A stretch of DNA of 64,000 nt from Stenotrophomonas sp. BIO128-Bstrain (GTDB lineage: Bacteria > Pseudomonadota > Gammaproteobacteria > Xanthomonadales > Xanthomonadaceae): positions 1,612,001-1,676,000 of the forward strand of contig NZ_CP124620.1 in assembly GCF_030128875.1 (NCBI RefSeq), read 5' to 3'. Position 1 is the stretch's first letter. Every line of letters begins with the position of its first letter. The translations under genes and the position numbers were made by a program. Under the pieces are notes generated by a model, which was not told the origin of the DNA, searched no databases, and was given only the letters and a program-made list of their open reading frames with translations. Positions 28,151 to 38,679 of this stretch are shown in pieces.

Positions 28151-29419
28151 TCAGGGGGCGTCAGCGCCCCCGAGTTTGGTGGACGGAGACAGCTTCGGCG
28201 CCACAACGGCAAGGTCGTAGCCGCGGATGAGCTCGCGCCACTCGGGCGTCAGGTCGTCCATATCCTTGCTGCGCAAACGGCGCAGATCCACCAGCATCCA
28301 GTCGTCCGGTGCCATGCCGGAGGGGCGGGCCAACATCACATCCTTGCGCCAGTCACTGTCCTTGCCGGTGGTCGCATCGAAGTCGTACACCTTCATCGGG
28401 CGACCGACCCCGTTGTATCCGGCGCCCACGCCTTTCGCACCACCTACCATCAGGTGCAGGGCACTCACGCCCTGTCCGTCGGCATGTTCGGCAACGAAGT
28501 TGCCCACGTCGCGCTGGCCAAGTGGGTTGTAGCCCTTGTAGAGATGATAGGCGCCGAACTTCATCAGCACGCGCGCCTGCGGCACCTCGGTGAAATGGGC
28601 GGCGAGCGTCCGCTTCATCAGCCGCGCCCTGCGCCCGTTCGGATCGCCACGACCAGACTGCGAGGCCTGGTAGATGGCACGTGTTTCGCGCAAGGCGGCG
28701 AACAGGGCCTTTGCCCGGTCGCCGCCATCTTGGTCGATGGCTTTCCCCGCCGGCTCCAGCGTCGCATCGGTGACCTTCAACAGGAACAGGTCCATGGGCG
28801 ACCCTGAGGCGAGCGCGACCTGCACCGCCGTCCGCTCCTGTTTGGCCAAGGCATCGATCTGGGCACGGGCGAGCGGCCCTGGCCCGGATGCCAGCATCTG
28901 GTCGAACAGATAGCCGCTTACGCCCAGGAACTCCTGATCCAGTCCCCACAACGTGAACTCGGGCCCGGCGACCGCAGCGCAGTCGGCCACCGTCTGCCCT
29001 TCGGCGCGGCTGTTGAGGAACGCCATGACGTCGGGATAGGCGGTCATGAAATCGGAAATCTGCTGTTCCCGGTCCGGCGCTCTCATCCGTGCATTGACTG
29101 CGCTGGCGGCCTCCGGTCCTGTCTCAACGGCCATCGCGGCCAGGCCGCCCGGCGCCATCAACCGACAGACGTTGGTGGTGAAGGCGGGGATCTCGCGCGA
29201 AAAGTGGCTCTCGCCGATGAGAACGTACCGGCTGGCGTCTACCGCGTCGGACAGAATGGCGGCGCCCGGACCCGAGAAGCCCTCCGGCCGCACGGTCAGC
29301 GGCGACCCTGCCTGCGCCAGCCGATCGGCGAAGGTGAGAGGTGCAACGGCCTGCGCATAAGCGGACGCGGCGCACAGGCATGCGAACGACAGTCCCACCC
29401 CGATCGACTTCAAACGCAT
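28151..29419 (-). CDS. Exported EreA/ChaN-like domain protein
   Basis: This 422-residue protein from the ATG at 29419 (GGGGAT upstream) has a Sec signal (LSFACLCAASAYAQA, about 9-24). The start of the core, RYVLIGESHFSREIPAFT, is the metal-site pattern of the erythromycin-esterase/TraB/ChaN group (Glu and His after a beta strand). AMAVETGPEAA and FTLWGLDQEF follow, as in EreA-type proteins. Length is close to erythromycin esterases, but I would not claim macrolide esterase activity. An ATG at 29530 is possible but would put 37 residues before the signal. It stands alone between the SDR operon and ndvB. Confidence 0.65.
   Translation of the reverse strand: MRLKSIGVGLSFACLCAASAYAQAVAPLTFADRLAQAGSPLTVRPEGFSGPGAAILSDAVDASRYVLIGESHFSREIPAFTTNVCRLMAPGGLAAMAVETGPEAASAVNARMRAPDREQQISDFMTAYPDVMAFLNSRAEGQTVADCAAVAGPEFTLWGLDQEFLGVSGYLFDQMLASGPGPLARAQIDALAKQERTAVQVALASGSPMDLFLLKVTDATLEPAGKAIDQDGGDRAKALFAALRETRAIYQASQSGRGDPNGRRARLMKRTLAAHFTEVPQARVLMKFGAYHLYKGYNPLGQRDVGNFVAEHADGQGVSALHLMVGGAKGVGAGYNGVGRPMKVYDFDATTGKDSDWRKDVMLARPSGMAPDDWMLVDLRRLRSKDMDDLTPEWRELIRGYDLAVVAPKLSPSTKLGGADAP
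28154..28171. terminator. Bidirectional hairpin between convergent genes
   Basis: GGGGGCG-TCAG-CGCCCCC is a 7-bp stem at the meeting point of the SDR gene and the EreA-like gene, overlapping the last codons of the latter. It has weak T-runs and is likely a shared transcription end. Confidence 0.45.
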
Positions 29420-29598
29420 AGTGCTTATCCCCTTGGATGAATCGGCTTGACGAATTTCGGCGCCCACTTCAGTTGCAGGCCGCATCATCAGGCTCCCAGC
29501 GGCGGCAAGCAAGGCGCCGACCGCACCCAACCTTCACAGCTACCACGGCACCCCCAATGCAACTATGAGGGCCGCGACCTGCCCCCCATCGGTAACCT

Positions 29599-32500
29599 AT
29601 GCCCCACCTTCGTCGTCTTTTTGGCCGTTGGCTGCGTCTGCGTCGTCTTGTCCGTTGGCGCTGGCGTGAGCGCCAGGCCTCGGCGCCGGCCATCGAGGCC
29701 ACCGAGGGGCCCCTGCGCGCCGCGCTGTACAGCGTTGAACAGATGGAGGTGTACGGCCGCGCCCTCGCGCGCCAGCACCGGGTGCGGATGCGGCCCGGCG
29801 CAGAGCGCCTGCTCGATCGCCTGCAGGCCAACGAGCGTGTCCTGGAAGACGCCAACACGCTGCTCAGCAGCGTGGTGCGTGAACAGCGGCCGGTCACCCC
29901 CGCCGGGGAATGGCTGCTCGACAACTACTACCTGATCGAAGAACAGATCCAGACCGCGCGACGCCATCTGCCGCGCGGCTACAGCCGTCAGTTGCCTTCA
30001 CTTGTCGCCGGCCCCTCGGCCGGCCTGCCGCGTGTGTATGAACTGTCGATGCAGGCCATCGCACACGGTGACGGTCGCATTGATGCCGATACCCTGGGCC
30101 GTTTCATCGCCTCCTACCAGTCGCTTGCTCCCCTGAGCCTGGGCGAACTGTGGGCCGTCCCCATCATGCTGCGCCTGGCACTGCTCGAGAATCTGCGGCG
30201 CATGGCCGCCCGGGTGATGCGCGATGGCACGGACCGCAGCCTGGCGGCGCAATGGGCTGAGAACCTCAATCGCGCGGCGTCCGACACCCCGACCGAGGTG
30301 GTCCTGGTGGTGGCCGACATGGCCCGGTCCGAGCCGCCGTTGACCGGTGCGTTCATCGCCGAGCTTACCCGCTCGCTGCAGGGACGCGGCGGCGCGTGGG
30401 CGATGCCGGTCGCCTGGCTGGAACAGTGGGCCGCCGCGGCTGGACAGCGCATCGATGAACTGGTCGCCGCCGAGGGGCAGCAGCAGGCGGCCGACCAGGT
30501 CTCCATCGGCAACAGCATCGGCAGCCTGCGCTTCCTCTCTACCATGGACTGGCGCACGTTCGTCGAAGAGATGAGCGTGGTCGAGCAGCGGCTGCGGGAA
30601 GACCCCATGGGGGTCTATGCGCAGATGGATTTCGGCACACGCGACGCTTACCGCCATGTGGTGGAGAAGATCGCCCGCGGCAGCCGCGTCGCGGAAGAGC
30701 GCGTTGCCACGATTGCGCTGGACCTGGCACGGGCGGCTGCGCCGGTTGAGGGGCCGCGCACGCACGTAGGCTACTGGCTGGTCGGCGAAGGCCTGCCCGC
30801 CACCGTTGACGCCGTGGCCCAGGCAGCGCCGCGGCACCGCAAGGCACGGCAACTGGCGCATCGCGTACCGCTTGCGCTGTACCTGCTGCCGATCATCCTG
30901 CTGGCGGTGCTGGCCACGGGTGGCCTGCTGGCCACCGGCGTTGGCTCGGCGCCCGTCTGGCTGGCCGCGCTGCTCGGGCTGCTGGTGTTCAGTGAGCTGG
31001 GCATCGTCCTGGTGAACTGGACCGCGACAGTGCTGGTCACGCCCAGGCCACTGCCCAAGCTCGATTTCAGCGAAGGCATCCCGGCCGCCTGCGCCACGGT
31101 CGTCGCGGTTCCGTCCATGCTCTCCAGCATCGATGGAATCGACGTGCTGGTCGAAGCGCTGGAGGTCCGCTTCCAGGCCAACCGCGATCCCCAGCTGCGC
31201 TTTGTGCTGCTGACGGACTTCCTCGACGCCGCAGAAGCCGAGATGCCGACGGACCACACTCTGGTTGCACACGCGGTGGAGCGGATCGAGGAGTTGAACG
31301 CCCGCTACGCGTCCGAACGCGGCGATCGCTTCTACCTGCTGCATCGCCCCCGGCAATGGAATCCGGGCGAAGGGGTGTGGATGGGTCACGAGCGCAAACG
31401 CGGCAAGCTGGCAGCGCTCAATGCCCTGCTCCGCCACGGCGATGCGGCCGCGTTCATGCGCATCGTCGGTGACGCGGCTGCCCTGATCGGCGTCCGCTAC
31501 GTCATCACCCTGGATTCGGATACGCAACTTCCGCGCGATGCGGCACGGGCGTTTGTCGCCACCCTGGCGCACCCGCTCAACCGCCCGCGCTTCGATCCGA
31601 CACTGCAACGCGTCGTGGAGGGTTACGGCATCCTGCAGCCCAGCGTCGGCACCAGCCTGGGCACGCGCCGCACCTCGCGCTTTGCCAGGATGTTCGGCAG
31701 CGAGCCGGGCATCGATCCGTACACGCGCATGGTGTCGGACGTCTATCAGGACCTGTTCGACGAAGGCTCGTTCGTGGGCAAGGGCATCTATGACGTTGAA
31801 GCCTTCGAGCATGCGCTCGAGGGACGCCTGCCCGAGAACCGCATCCTCAGCCATGACCTGCTGGAAGGGTGCTATGCACGCGCTGGCCTGGTCAGCGATG
31901 TGCGCCTGTACGAGGATTACCCCGAACGTTACGTCGCCGACGCCAAGCGCCGTGCGCGCTGGATCCGCGGCGACTGGCAGCTGCTGCCGTGGTTGCTGCC
32001 GTGGACACCCCGCCCGGGCTCCGCATGGGAACGCAACCGGCTGAGCCTGCTGTCGCGTGGCAAGTTGCTGGACAATCTGCGCCGGAGCCTGGTGCCGGCC
32101 GCCGCCCTGGCCTTGCTGGTCGCAGGCTGGCTGTATGCCGAAAACCCGGCGGCATGGACGGCGTGGGTGCTCGCGCTGTGGTTCGCGCCGCCGCTGATCG
32201 GCATGCTGCGCGATGCCCTGAGCGTTCCGGATGACACATCGCTCGAGGCGCACTACATCATGGTCGGCCGTGGCACGCTGCAGTCGTTGCTGCGCGCGTC
32301 CACCCAGATCGCGTGCCTGCCTTACGAAGCACTGCTGGCCGGTGGCGCGATCCTGCGCACGCTCTGGCGCATGGCCGTCACCCGGCGCCACCTGCTGCAA
32401 TGGAATCCCTCCAGCGAAGTCGAGCGCCGCCTCGGCGGCGACCGCGGCGCGGAATGGCGGGTGATGGCGCCGGGGTCGCTGCTGGCGCTCTTGCTGGTGG

Positions 32501-35500
32501 GGCTCGTGGCCAGCGTGCATCCGCAGGCACTGCCTGTCGCCCTGCCCTTGCTGCTGGCGTGGACCTTCGCGCCCGCATTGATGGCATGGCTGGGCCGACC
32601 GCCGGCCGCGAGCGTGGCCGAGCTTTCCGTGACGCAGCGGGCCTTCCTGGGCCGGCTGGCCCGGCGTACCTGGTCCTTCTTCCAGGCCTGGGTACGCGAG
32701 CAGGATCATTGGCTGCCGCCGGACAACATCCAGGAGCATCCCTCGCTGGTGGTGGCGCGGCGCACCTCGCCGACCAACATCGGCCTGTCCCTGTTGGCCA
32801 ACCTGTCGGCGTGGGATTTCGGCTGGTTGCAGCAGGATGCGGTCGCCGAACGTACCGCTCTCACGTTCGATACGCTGGACAAGCTGCCGCGCCACCGCGG
32901 CCACTTCCTGAACTGGTATGACACCGAGACCCTGGCGCCGCTGCCGCCGCGCTATGTCTCCACCGTGGACAGCGGCAACCTTGCCGGCCACCTGCTGACG
33001 CTGCGCCAGGGCCTGCTCGCCCTGGTGGACGCGCCGGTGCTGGCGCCGCACACGTTCGATGGCCTGGCCGATACGCTGGGCGTGCTGGAAGAGGAACGCC
33101 AGCGCCATCGCCCCGACGACGCGCACGTGGGCCAGGCACTCAACCACCTTCGCCAGCGCCTGGCATCAACGCGTACCGACCGCCCACGTGGCACGGCCCC
33201 GCTGCTCGCCCGGTTGCAGGAGCTGGCCGGCCTGGCCGATGCCGTACTGGCACAGTGGCCGGCACCAGCATCGCCCGAACAGGGTGAGCTGCACTGGCCG
33301 GCCCTGTTCGCCGCCGAATGCCATGCTGCCCGGGCATCGCTCGCCGGCATCCCCTCCGACGCCAACGCAGCCGACGAGACGCCGGTACCCAGCCTGCGCC
33401 AGCTCGCCGAGCTGCCCGGCACGGTCGGCGCGGAGGCGCGCGCGCGCATCGAGCAGCTGCAGGCCCTCGCGCACCGCGCCGGGCAGTTCTCGCTGATGGA
33501 GTACGGGTTCCTGTTCTACCGTACCCGCAACCTGCTCTCGATCGGGTACAACGTCGACGACCACCGCCTCGACAACAGCTTCTACGACCTGCTGGCCTCC
33601 GAAGCGCGTCTGTGCGCCTTCGTCGCCATCGCCCAGGGCCAGCTGGCGCAGGAGAGCTGGTTCGCGCTCGGCCGCATGCTCACCGAGGTCAACGGCACCC
33701 CGACGCTGCTGTCATGGAGTGGCTCGATGTTCGAGTACCTCATGCCGCAGCTGGTGATGCCCAGCTATCCGGACACGCTGCTCGACCAGACCGCGCGGCA
33801 TGCGGTGGAAGCGCAGATCGTCTACGGCCGTACGTTGAACCTGCCGTGGGGCGTGTCCGAATCCGGCTACAACGCCGTCGATGCACGCCTGAACTACCAG
33901 TACCGGGCGTTCGGCGTGCCCGGGCTGGGTCTCAAGCGCGGCCTGGGTCAGGATCGGGTCATCGCGCCCTATGCCAGCATGATGGCGCTGATGGTGGCGC
34001 CGGAGGCGGCGTGCCAGAACCTCCAGGCCATGGAGGAACTGGGCTTCTCCGGGCGCTTTGGCATGTACGAAGCAGTCGACTACACCCCCGCCCGCGTGCC
34101 ACCGGGGCAGGATCACGTCCTGCTGCGTTCCTTCATGGCCCACCACCAGGGCATGGGCCTGCTGTCGCTGGATTACCTGTTGCGCGACCAGCCGATGCAG
34201 CGCCGCTTCGTGGCCGATGTCGAGTTCCAGGCCACCTTGTTGCTGCTGCAGGAGCGCATACCGCGCATCGGCGTGTTCCATCCCCATGAGGTGGAAGCCC
34301 TGGGCGAGCACTCGGCCATGGCCGAGCGCGAGACGGCCCTGCGCGTCCTGCGCGACCCGGGTGGCCCGCGCCCGGAGGTGCAGCTGCTCTCCAACGGGCG
34401 CTACCACGGCATGCTGACCCATGCCGGCGGCGGCTACAGCCGCCATGGCGACCTCTCGCTCACCCGTTGGCGCGAAGACGGCACCACCGATGCCTGGGGG
34501 TCGTTCTGCTACCTGCGCGACGTGGACAGCGGCGAGTTCTGGTCTGCCGCCTATCAGCCCACCTGCGTGCCGGTGGACAATTACGAGGCGATCTTCTCTG
34601 ACGCCAAGGCTGAATTCCGCGGTGCGCGCCGCGGTTGCGAGAGCCACCTGCAGGTGGCCATCTCCGCCGAGGACGACATCGAGCTCAGGCGCCTGCGCCT
34701 GACCAACCGCAGCCGTCGCCAGCGCACGGTTGAGATCACCACCTACGCCGAAGTGGTGCTGGCACCTGCAGCCTCCGACGACGCACACCCGGCCTTCAGC
34801 AATCTCTTCGTCCAGAGCGAGATCCTGGCTGCCAAGCAGGCCCTGCTATGCACGCGCCGCCCACGTTCGCACGACGAAGTGCCGCCGTGGATGTTCCATC
34901 TGGTTGCGGTGCATGACGCAGAGGTAGTGTCGATCTCCTACGAAACCGACCGTGCGCGCTTCCTGGGTCGTGGCAACACGCCGCGGACGCCGCAGGCCTT
35001 GACCATCGATACCGACCTCTCCGGTACGGACGGCTCGGTGCTCGACCCGATCGTGGCCATCCGCGTCCGCGTCGTGCTTGAGCCCGAACAGACCGTCCAG
35101 CTGGACATGGTGTATGGCATCGGCGCCGACCGCGCCGGTTGCGAGGCACTCGTAGACAAATACCGTGATCGCCGGCTGGCCGACCGCGTCTTCGATCTGG
35201 CCTGGACGCACAGCCAGGTGGTGCGCCGGCAGATCAATGCGAGCCAGGCCGAGGCGTCGCTGTACGAGCGCCTGGCCAGCCACGTGTTGTATTCCAATGC
35301 GCTGCTGCGCGCAGGTGCCGGCGTCCTGCAGCAGAACCAGCGAGGCCAATCCGGGCTGTGGGGGCATGCCATCTCGGGCGATCTGCCGATCGTGCTGCTC
35401 AAGGTCACCGACGCGGAGAACGTGGAACTGGTCAGGCAACTGGTGCAGGCCCATGCCTATTGGCGCCAGAAGGGGCTCAACACCGACCTGGTGATCTGGA

Positions 35501-38310
35501 ACGACAGCAAGGCCGGCTATCGCCAGGAACTGCAGGACCAGATTCTGGGCATGGTCGCCGCCAGCTCGGAGACCGGCCTGCTCGATCGCCCTGGCGGCAT
35601 CTTCGTACGGCCCGTGCAGAACATGAGTCACGAAGACCGCGTTCTGTTGCAGGCGGTGGCACGGGTGGTGATCAGCGACGAGGACGGTACGCTGGTCGCC
35701 CAGGTGGGACGCCAGCCCCTGCCCGTCCGCCGGATCCCGGCCCTGGTGCCACAGGTGGAGCAGCAGGAGCTGACACTGTCGATGGACGCAACGCCCGGGC
35801 TGCCGGTGGTTGCCGACCTCGGACCCGAACCCGGCATGCCGCCGGGCGCCGGGCACGACGAAGAGCTGGACGACCCGTGGCCCTTCCTTCCGTACCGCGG
35901 CACCGGCCGATTCGACAACGGAACCGGTAGCTTCAGCGAGGACGGCCGCGAATACGTCGTGGTGGTGCGCGAAGGTGCCCCGACGCCCGCGCCCTGGGCC
36001 AACGTGATCGCCAACGCCCGCCTGGGCACCGTCGTCAGCGAGAGCGCACCGGGCTACACGTGGTTCGAGAACGCACACGAATTCCGTCTGACGCCCTGGC
36101 TCAACGATCCGGTGTCCGACACCGGCGGTGAAGCCTTCTACGTGCGCGACGAGGTCACCGGCCGCGTCTGGTCGCCGATGCCGCTCCCGTGCCGGGGCAC
36201 CGGCGCGTACCGTACGCGCCATGGATTCGGCTACACGGTCTATGAGCATATCGAGGACGGCATCGTCAGCGAGTTGTGGGTATTCGTCGACGTGACCGCC
36301 CCACTGAAGTTCTCGGTCCTGCGGTTGCACAACCTGTCGGGCAGGACACGGCGGCTGTCGGCCATCGGCTACGTTGAGTGGGTCATGGGTGACCTGCGTC
36401 CGAAATCACGCATGCATGTGCTCACCGAACGCGACCCGCAAAGCGGCGCGCTGCTGGCGCGCAACACCTACAACACCGACTTCGGCGGCCGCATGGCCTT
36501 CTTCGACACCGATGCCGAGGGCTGTGGCTGGACCTGTGATCGCCTGGAGTTCATCGGGCGCAACGGCGGCCTGCACGCGCCGGCCGCGCTGCGGCGCGAA
36601 CGTCTGGATGGACGGATCGGCGCGGGCCTGGATCCCTGCGCGGCGATCCAGGTGCCACTGGAACTGGCACCGGGTGACCGCAGTGAAACGACTTTCCGCC
36701 TCGGCGCGGGGCGCGACCGCGAGGAAACGCTCGCGCTGGCACGAAGCCGCCAGGGCAATCATGAGGCCATCGATGCGCTGGACGCGGTGCGCATCCACTG
36801 GCGCAATGTGCTGGCCACGGTGCAGGTACGTACGCCGGACCCGGCGCTGGACGCACTGGCCAATGGCTGGCTCGTGTATCAGACCCTGGGCTGCCGCTAC
36901 CTGGCGCGCAGTGGGTACTACCAGTCGGGCGGCGCGTTCGGCTTCCGCGACCAGCTGCAGGACGCGCTGGCCCTGATCCACACGCGCCCGGACCTGACCC
37001 GCGAGCACCTGCTGCTTTGCGCGGCACACCAGTTCGCCGAAGGCGATGTGATGCACTGGTGGCACCCCCCGCAAGGTCGCGGCGTGCGTACCCGCTGCTC
37101 CGACGATTACCTCTGGCTGCCCCAGGGCGCATGCCGCTACCTGGAGGTCACCGGCGACGCCAGCGTGCTGGACGAAGTGGTCGGTTTCATCGAAGGGCGC
37201 GCGGTGACCCCGGAAGAGGAAGGGTATTACGACATGCCGACCCCATCGGTGCAGCGCGGCACGCTGTATGCGCACTGCATCGTCGCGCTCGAGCGCGGTT
37301 GCCGCTTGCTGGGCGAGCGCGGCCTTCCGCTGATGGGAACCGGCGACTGGAACGACGGCATGAACCGCGTCGGCGACCAGCAGCGCGGTGAAAGTGTGTG
37401 GCTGGGATTCTTCCTGCATGACACGCTGCGCCGCTTCATCGTGCTGGCGAACGCGCGCGGCGATGACGCCCGTGCGCAGTGGTGCCAGGAGCAGGCCGAC
37501 CGCCTGCGCCAGAACCTGGAACACCACGCCTGGGATGGGGCATGGTATCGCCGCGCCTGGTTCGATAACGGCGCCACCTTGGGCTCGTCACAGAACGACG
37601 AGTGCCGCATCGATTCCATCTCGCAGAGCTGGTCGGTGCTGTCAGGCGTCGCCGCGCCGGAGCGCGCCTCGCAGGCGCTGGATTCGCTGTACACGCACTT
37701 GGTGCGCAAGGACGCCAAGCTGATCCAGCTCCTCGATCCGCCCTTCGACCAGACCCCGGAAGACCCCGGTTACATCCGGGGTTACGTACCGGGGGTGCGC
37801 GAGAATGGCGGCCAGTACACCCACGCAGCCGTGTGGGCGGCGATGGCATTCGCGCAGCAGGGAGATGCGGTGCGTGCCTGGGAGCTGGCCGGCATGATCA
37901 ATCCCCTCAACCACACGCTGGACCCGGCGGCGGTCCAGACCTACCGCGTCGAACCTTACGTATTGGCCGCCGATGTATACGCCGTGTCGCCGCACGTCGG
38001 CCGCGGCGGCTGGACGTGGTACACCGGGTCGGCCGGTTGGATGTACCGCCTGCTGGTGGAATCCCTGCTTGGCATCCGTCGCGAAGGCGATCGTCTGTCG
38101 CTGGCGCCGTGCCTGCCCGATCATTGGCCGTCATTCGAACTGAGCTACCGCTTCGGCCGCAGCCTGTATGAGTTCGAGGTGACCCGCACGGCGCAGGGTG
38201 AGCCCACCCTGCATGTGGATGGCGTCCTGCAGCCGGACCTCACCGTCCTGCTCCGCGACGACGGCCATTACTACCGCGTCGTGCTCGACCTGGGCGCGCC
38301 CCCGGGATGA
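29599..38310 (+). CDS. ndvB: NdvB-type cyclic beta-glucan synthase
   Basis: This giant 2,903-residue inner-membrane protein resembles Brucella Cgs and rhizobial NdvB, which make periplasmic cyclic beta-1,2-glucan from UDP-glucose. The N-terminal region is followed by two membrane helices near 425-475. The GT84 domain has the DxD motif TLDSDTQLPR near 637 and RARWIRGDWQ near 787. More helices lie at about 830-1020. A glycoamylase-like domain spans about 1300-1535 and contains SWSGSMFEYLMP and HHQGMG. The C-terminal GH94 phosphorylase-like region carries the catalytic GDWNDGMN (Asp near 2586). Length equals the family's. No clear Shine-Dalgarno precedes the ATG, though no better start is visible. 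Confidence 0.93.
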   Translation: MPHLRRLFGRWLRLRRLVRWRWRERQASAPAIEATEGPLRAALYSVEQMEVYGRALARQHRVRMRPGAERLLDRLQANERVLEDANTLLSSVVREQRPVTPAGEWLLDNYYLIEEQIQTARRHLPRGYSRQLPSLVAGPSAGLPRVYELSMQAIAHGDGRIDADTLGRFIASYQSLAPLSLGELWAVPIMLRLALLENLRRMAARVMRDGTDRSLAAQWAENLNRAASDTPTEVVLVVADMARSEPPLTGAFIAELTRSLQGRGGAWAMPVAWLEQWAAAAGQRIDELVAAEGQQQAADQVSIGNSIGSLRFLSTMDWRTFVEEMSVVEQRLREDPMGVYAQMDFGTRDAYRHVVEKIARGSRVAEERVATIALDLARAAAPVEGPRTHVGYWLVGEGLPATVDAVAQAAPRHRKARQLAHRVPLALYLLPIILLAVLATGGLLATGVGSAPVWLAALLGLLVFSELGIVLVNWTATVLVTPRPLPKLDFSEGIPAACATVVAVPSMLSSIDGIDVLVEALEVRFQANRDPQLRFVLLTDFLDAAEAEMPTDHTLVAHAVERIEELNARYASERGDRFYLLHRPRQWNPGEGVWMGHERKRGKLAALNALLRHGDAAAFMRIVGDAAALIGVRYVITLDSDTQLPRDAARAFVATLAHPLNRPRFDPTLQRVVEGYGILQPSVGTSLGTRRTSRFARMFGSEPGIDPYTRMVSDVYQDLFDEGSFVGKGIYDVEAFEHALEGRLPENRILSHDLLEGCYARAGLVSDVRLYEDYPERYVADAKRRARWIRGDWQLLPWLLPWTPRPGSAWERNRLSLLSRGKLLDNLRRSLVPAAALALLVAGWLYAENPAAWTAWVLALWFAPPLIGMLRDALSVPDDTSLEAHYIMVGRGTLQSLLRASTQIACLPYEALLAGGAILRTLWRMAVTRRHLLQWNPSSEVERRLGGDRGAEWRVMAPGSLLALLLVGLVASVHPQALPVALPLLLAWTFAPALMAWLGRPPAASVAELSVTQRAFLGRLARRTWSFFQAWVREQDHWLPPDNIQEHPSLVVARRTSPTNIGLSLLANLSAWDFGWLQQDAVAERTALTFDTLDKLPRHRGHFLNWYDTETLAPLPPRYVSTVDSGNLAGHLLTLRQGLLALVDAPVLAPHTFDGLADTLGVLEEERQRHRPDDAHVGQALNHLRQRLASTRTDRPRGTAPLLARLQELAGLADAVLAQWPAPASPEQGELHWPALFAAECHAARASLAGIPSDANAADETPVPSLRQLAELPGTVGAEARARIEQLQALAHRAGQFSLMEYGFLFYRTRNLLSIGYNVDDHRLDNSFYDLLASEARLCAFVAIAQGQLAQESWFALGRMLTEVNGTPTLLSWSGSMFEYLMPQLVMPSYPDTLLDQTARHAVEAQIVYGRTLNLPWGVSESGYNAVDARLNYQYRAFGVPGLGLKRGLGQDRVIAPYASMMALMVAPEAACQNLQAMEELGFSGRFGMYEAVDYTPARVPPGQDHVLLRSFMAHHQGMGLLSLDYLLRDQPMQRRFVADVEFQATLLLLQERIPRIGVFHPHEVEALGEHSAMAERETALRVLRDPGGPRPEVQLLSNGRYHGMLTHAGGGYSRHGDLSLTRWREDGTTDAWGSFCYLRDVDSGEFWSAAYQPTCVPVDNYEAIFSDAKAEFRGARRGCESHLQVAISAEDDIELRRLRLTNRSRRQRTVEITTYAEVVLAPAASDDAHPAFSNLFVQSEILAAKQALLCTRRPRSHDEVPPWMFHLVAVHDAEVVSISYETDRARFLGRGNTPRTPQALTIDTDLSGTDGSVLDPIVAIRVRVVLEPEQTVQLDMVYGIGADRAGCEALVDKYRDRRLADRVFDLAWTHSQVVRRQINASQAEASLYERLASHVLYSNALLRAGAGVLQQNQRGQSGLWGHAISGDLPIVLLKVTDAENVELVRQLVQAHAYWRQKGLNTDLVIWNDSKAGYRQELQDQILGMVAASSETGLLDRPGGIFVRPVQNMSHEDRVLLQAVARVVISDEDGTLVAQVGRQPLPVRRIPALVPQVEQQELTLSMDATPGLPVVADLGPEPGMPPGAGHDEELDDPWPFLPYRGTGRFDNGTGSFSEDGREYVVVVREGAPTPAPWANVIANARLGTVVSESAPGYTWFENAHEFRLTPWLNDPVSDTGGEAFYVRDEVTGRVWSPMPLPCRGTGAYRTRHGFGYTVYEHIEDGIVSELWVFVDVTAPLKFSVLRLHNLSGRTRRLSAIGYVEWVMGDLRPKSRMHVLTERDPQSGALLARNTYNTDFGGRMAFFDTDAEGCGWTCDRLEFIGRNGGLHAPAALRRERLDGRIGAGLDPCAAIQVPLELAPGDRSETTFRLGAGRDREETLALARSRQGNHEAIDALDAVRIHWRNVLATVQVRTPDPALDALANGWLVYQTLGCRYLARSGYYQSGGAFGFRDQLQDALALIHTRPDLTREHLLLCAAHQFAEGDVMHWWHPPQGRGVRTRCSDDYLWLPQGACRYLEVTGDASVLDEVVGFIEGRAVTPEEEGYYDMPTPSVQRGTLYAHCIVALERGCRLLGERGLPLMGTGDWNDGMNRVGDQQRGESVWLGFFLHDTLRRFIVLANARGDDARAQWCQEQADRLRQNLEHHAWDGAWYRRAWFDNGATLGSSQNDECRIDSISQSWSVLSGVAAPERASQALDSLYTHLVRKDAKLIQLLDPPFDQTPEDPGYIRGYVPGVRENGGQYTHAAVWAAMAFAQQGDAVRAWELAGMINPLNHTLDPAAVQTYRVEPYVLAADVYAVSPHVGRGGWTWYTGSAGWMYRLLVESLLGIRREGDRLSLAPCLPDHWPSFELSYRFGRSLYEFEVTRTAQGEPTLHVDGVLQPDLTVLLRDDGHYYRVVLDLGAPPG

Positions 38311-38567
38311 ACGTGCGCGCCGAAATTCAGGTGCAGCTTGATGCGCTGGCCGACCAACTGGACCACTGGGTGGCGCGCGTGCGCCACCCGGCGCAGTTCT
38401 GGCCGCAGTTTGAGCAGCTGACTGGCGAGATTCTTGACCAATGCTCGAACACGGAGAGGGACCACGCGCGTGCATGTATACAGGCCATGCTCGAACGCCA
38501 CGCGCTGGATCTCCCGTCCTGGCACCAACGGGACGATACCCTGCCGCCGGGGACGCCGGGAGCGTGA
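38307..38567 (+). CDS. Small cytosolic protein translationally coupled to ndvB
   Basis: An 86-residue frame starts in an ATGA overlap with the ndvB stop. The first 65 residues look like a genuine helical protein (EIQVQLDALADQLDHWVARV, then QFEQLTGEILDQCSNTERDHARACIQAMLERH). The tail is Pro-rich. No signal peptide or membrane segment is seen and I recognise no family. Overlap with the synthase suggests an accessory or regulatory partner, but it could be a fortuitous frame in high-GC DNA. Confidence 0.5.
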   Translation: MNVRAEIQVQLDALADQLDHWVARVRHPAQFWPQFEQLTGEILDQCSNTERDHARACIQAMLERHALDLPSWHQRDDTLPPGTPGA

Positions 38568-38679
38568 TGGCGCGAACGGTCACGGCGCCCCGTCGGATGG
38601 CGTCGTCGCATTGCCGTCCTTCCAGCGCCACCGGCCGGGCAATGGCGCCTCGCCACACTGCCCAGCCACTCAGCGCCCC

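Noticed and set aside
29998..33147. A 1,049-codon minus-strand open frame opposite ndvB
   Set aside because: It is a shadow of the high-GC glucan synthase codons. Its protein is rich in His/Arg/Gln with no family features, whereas the plus-strand frame has clear GT84/GH94 motifs.
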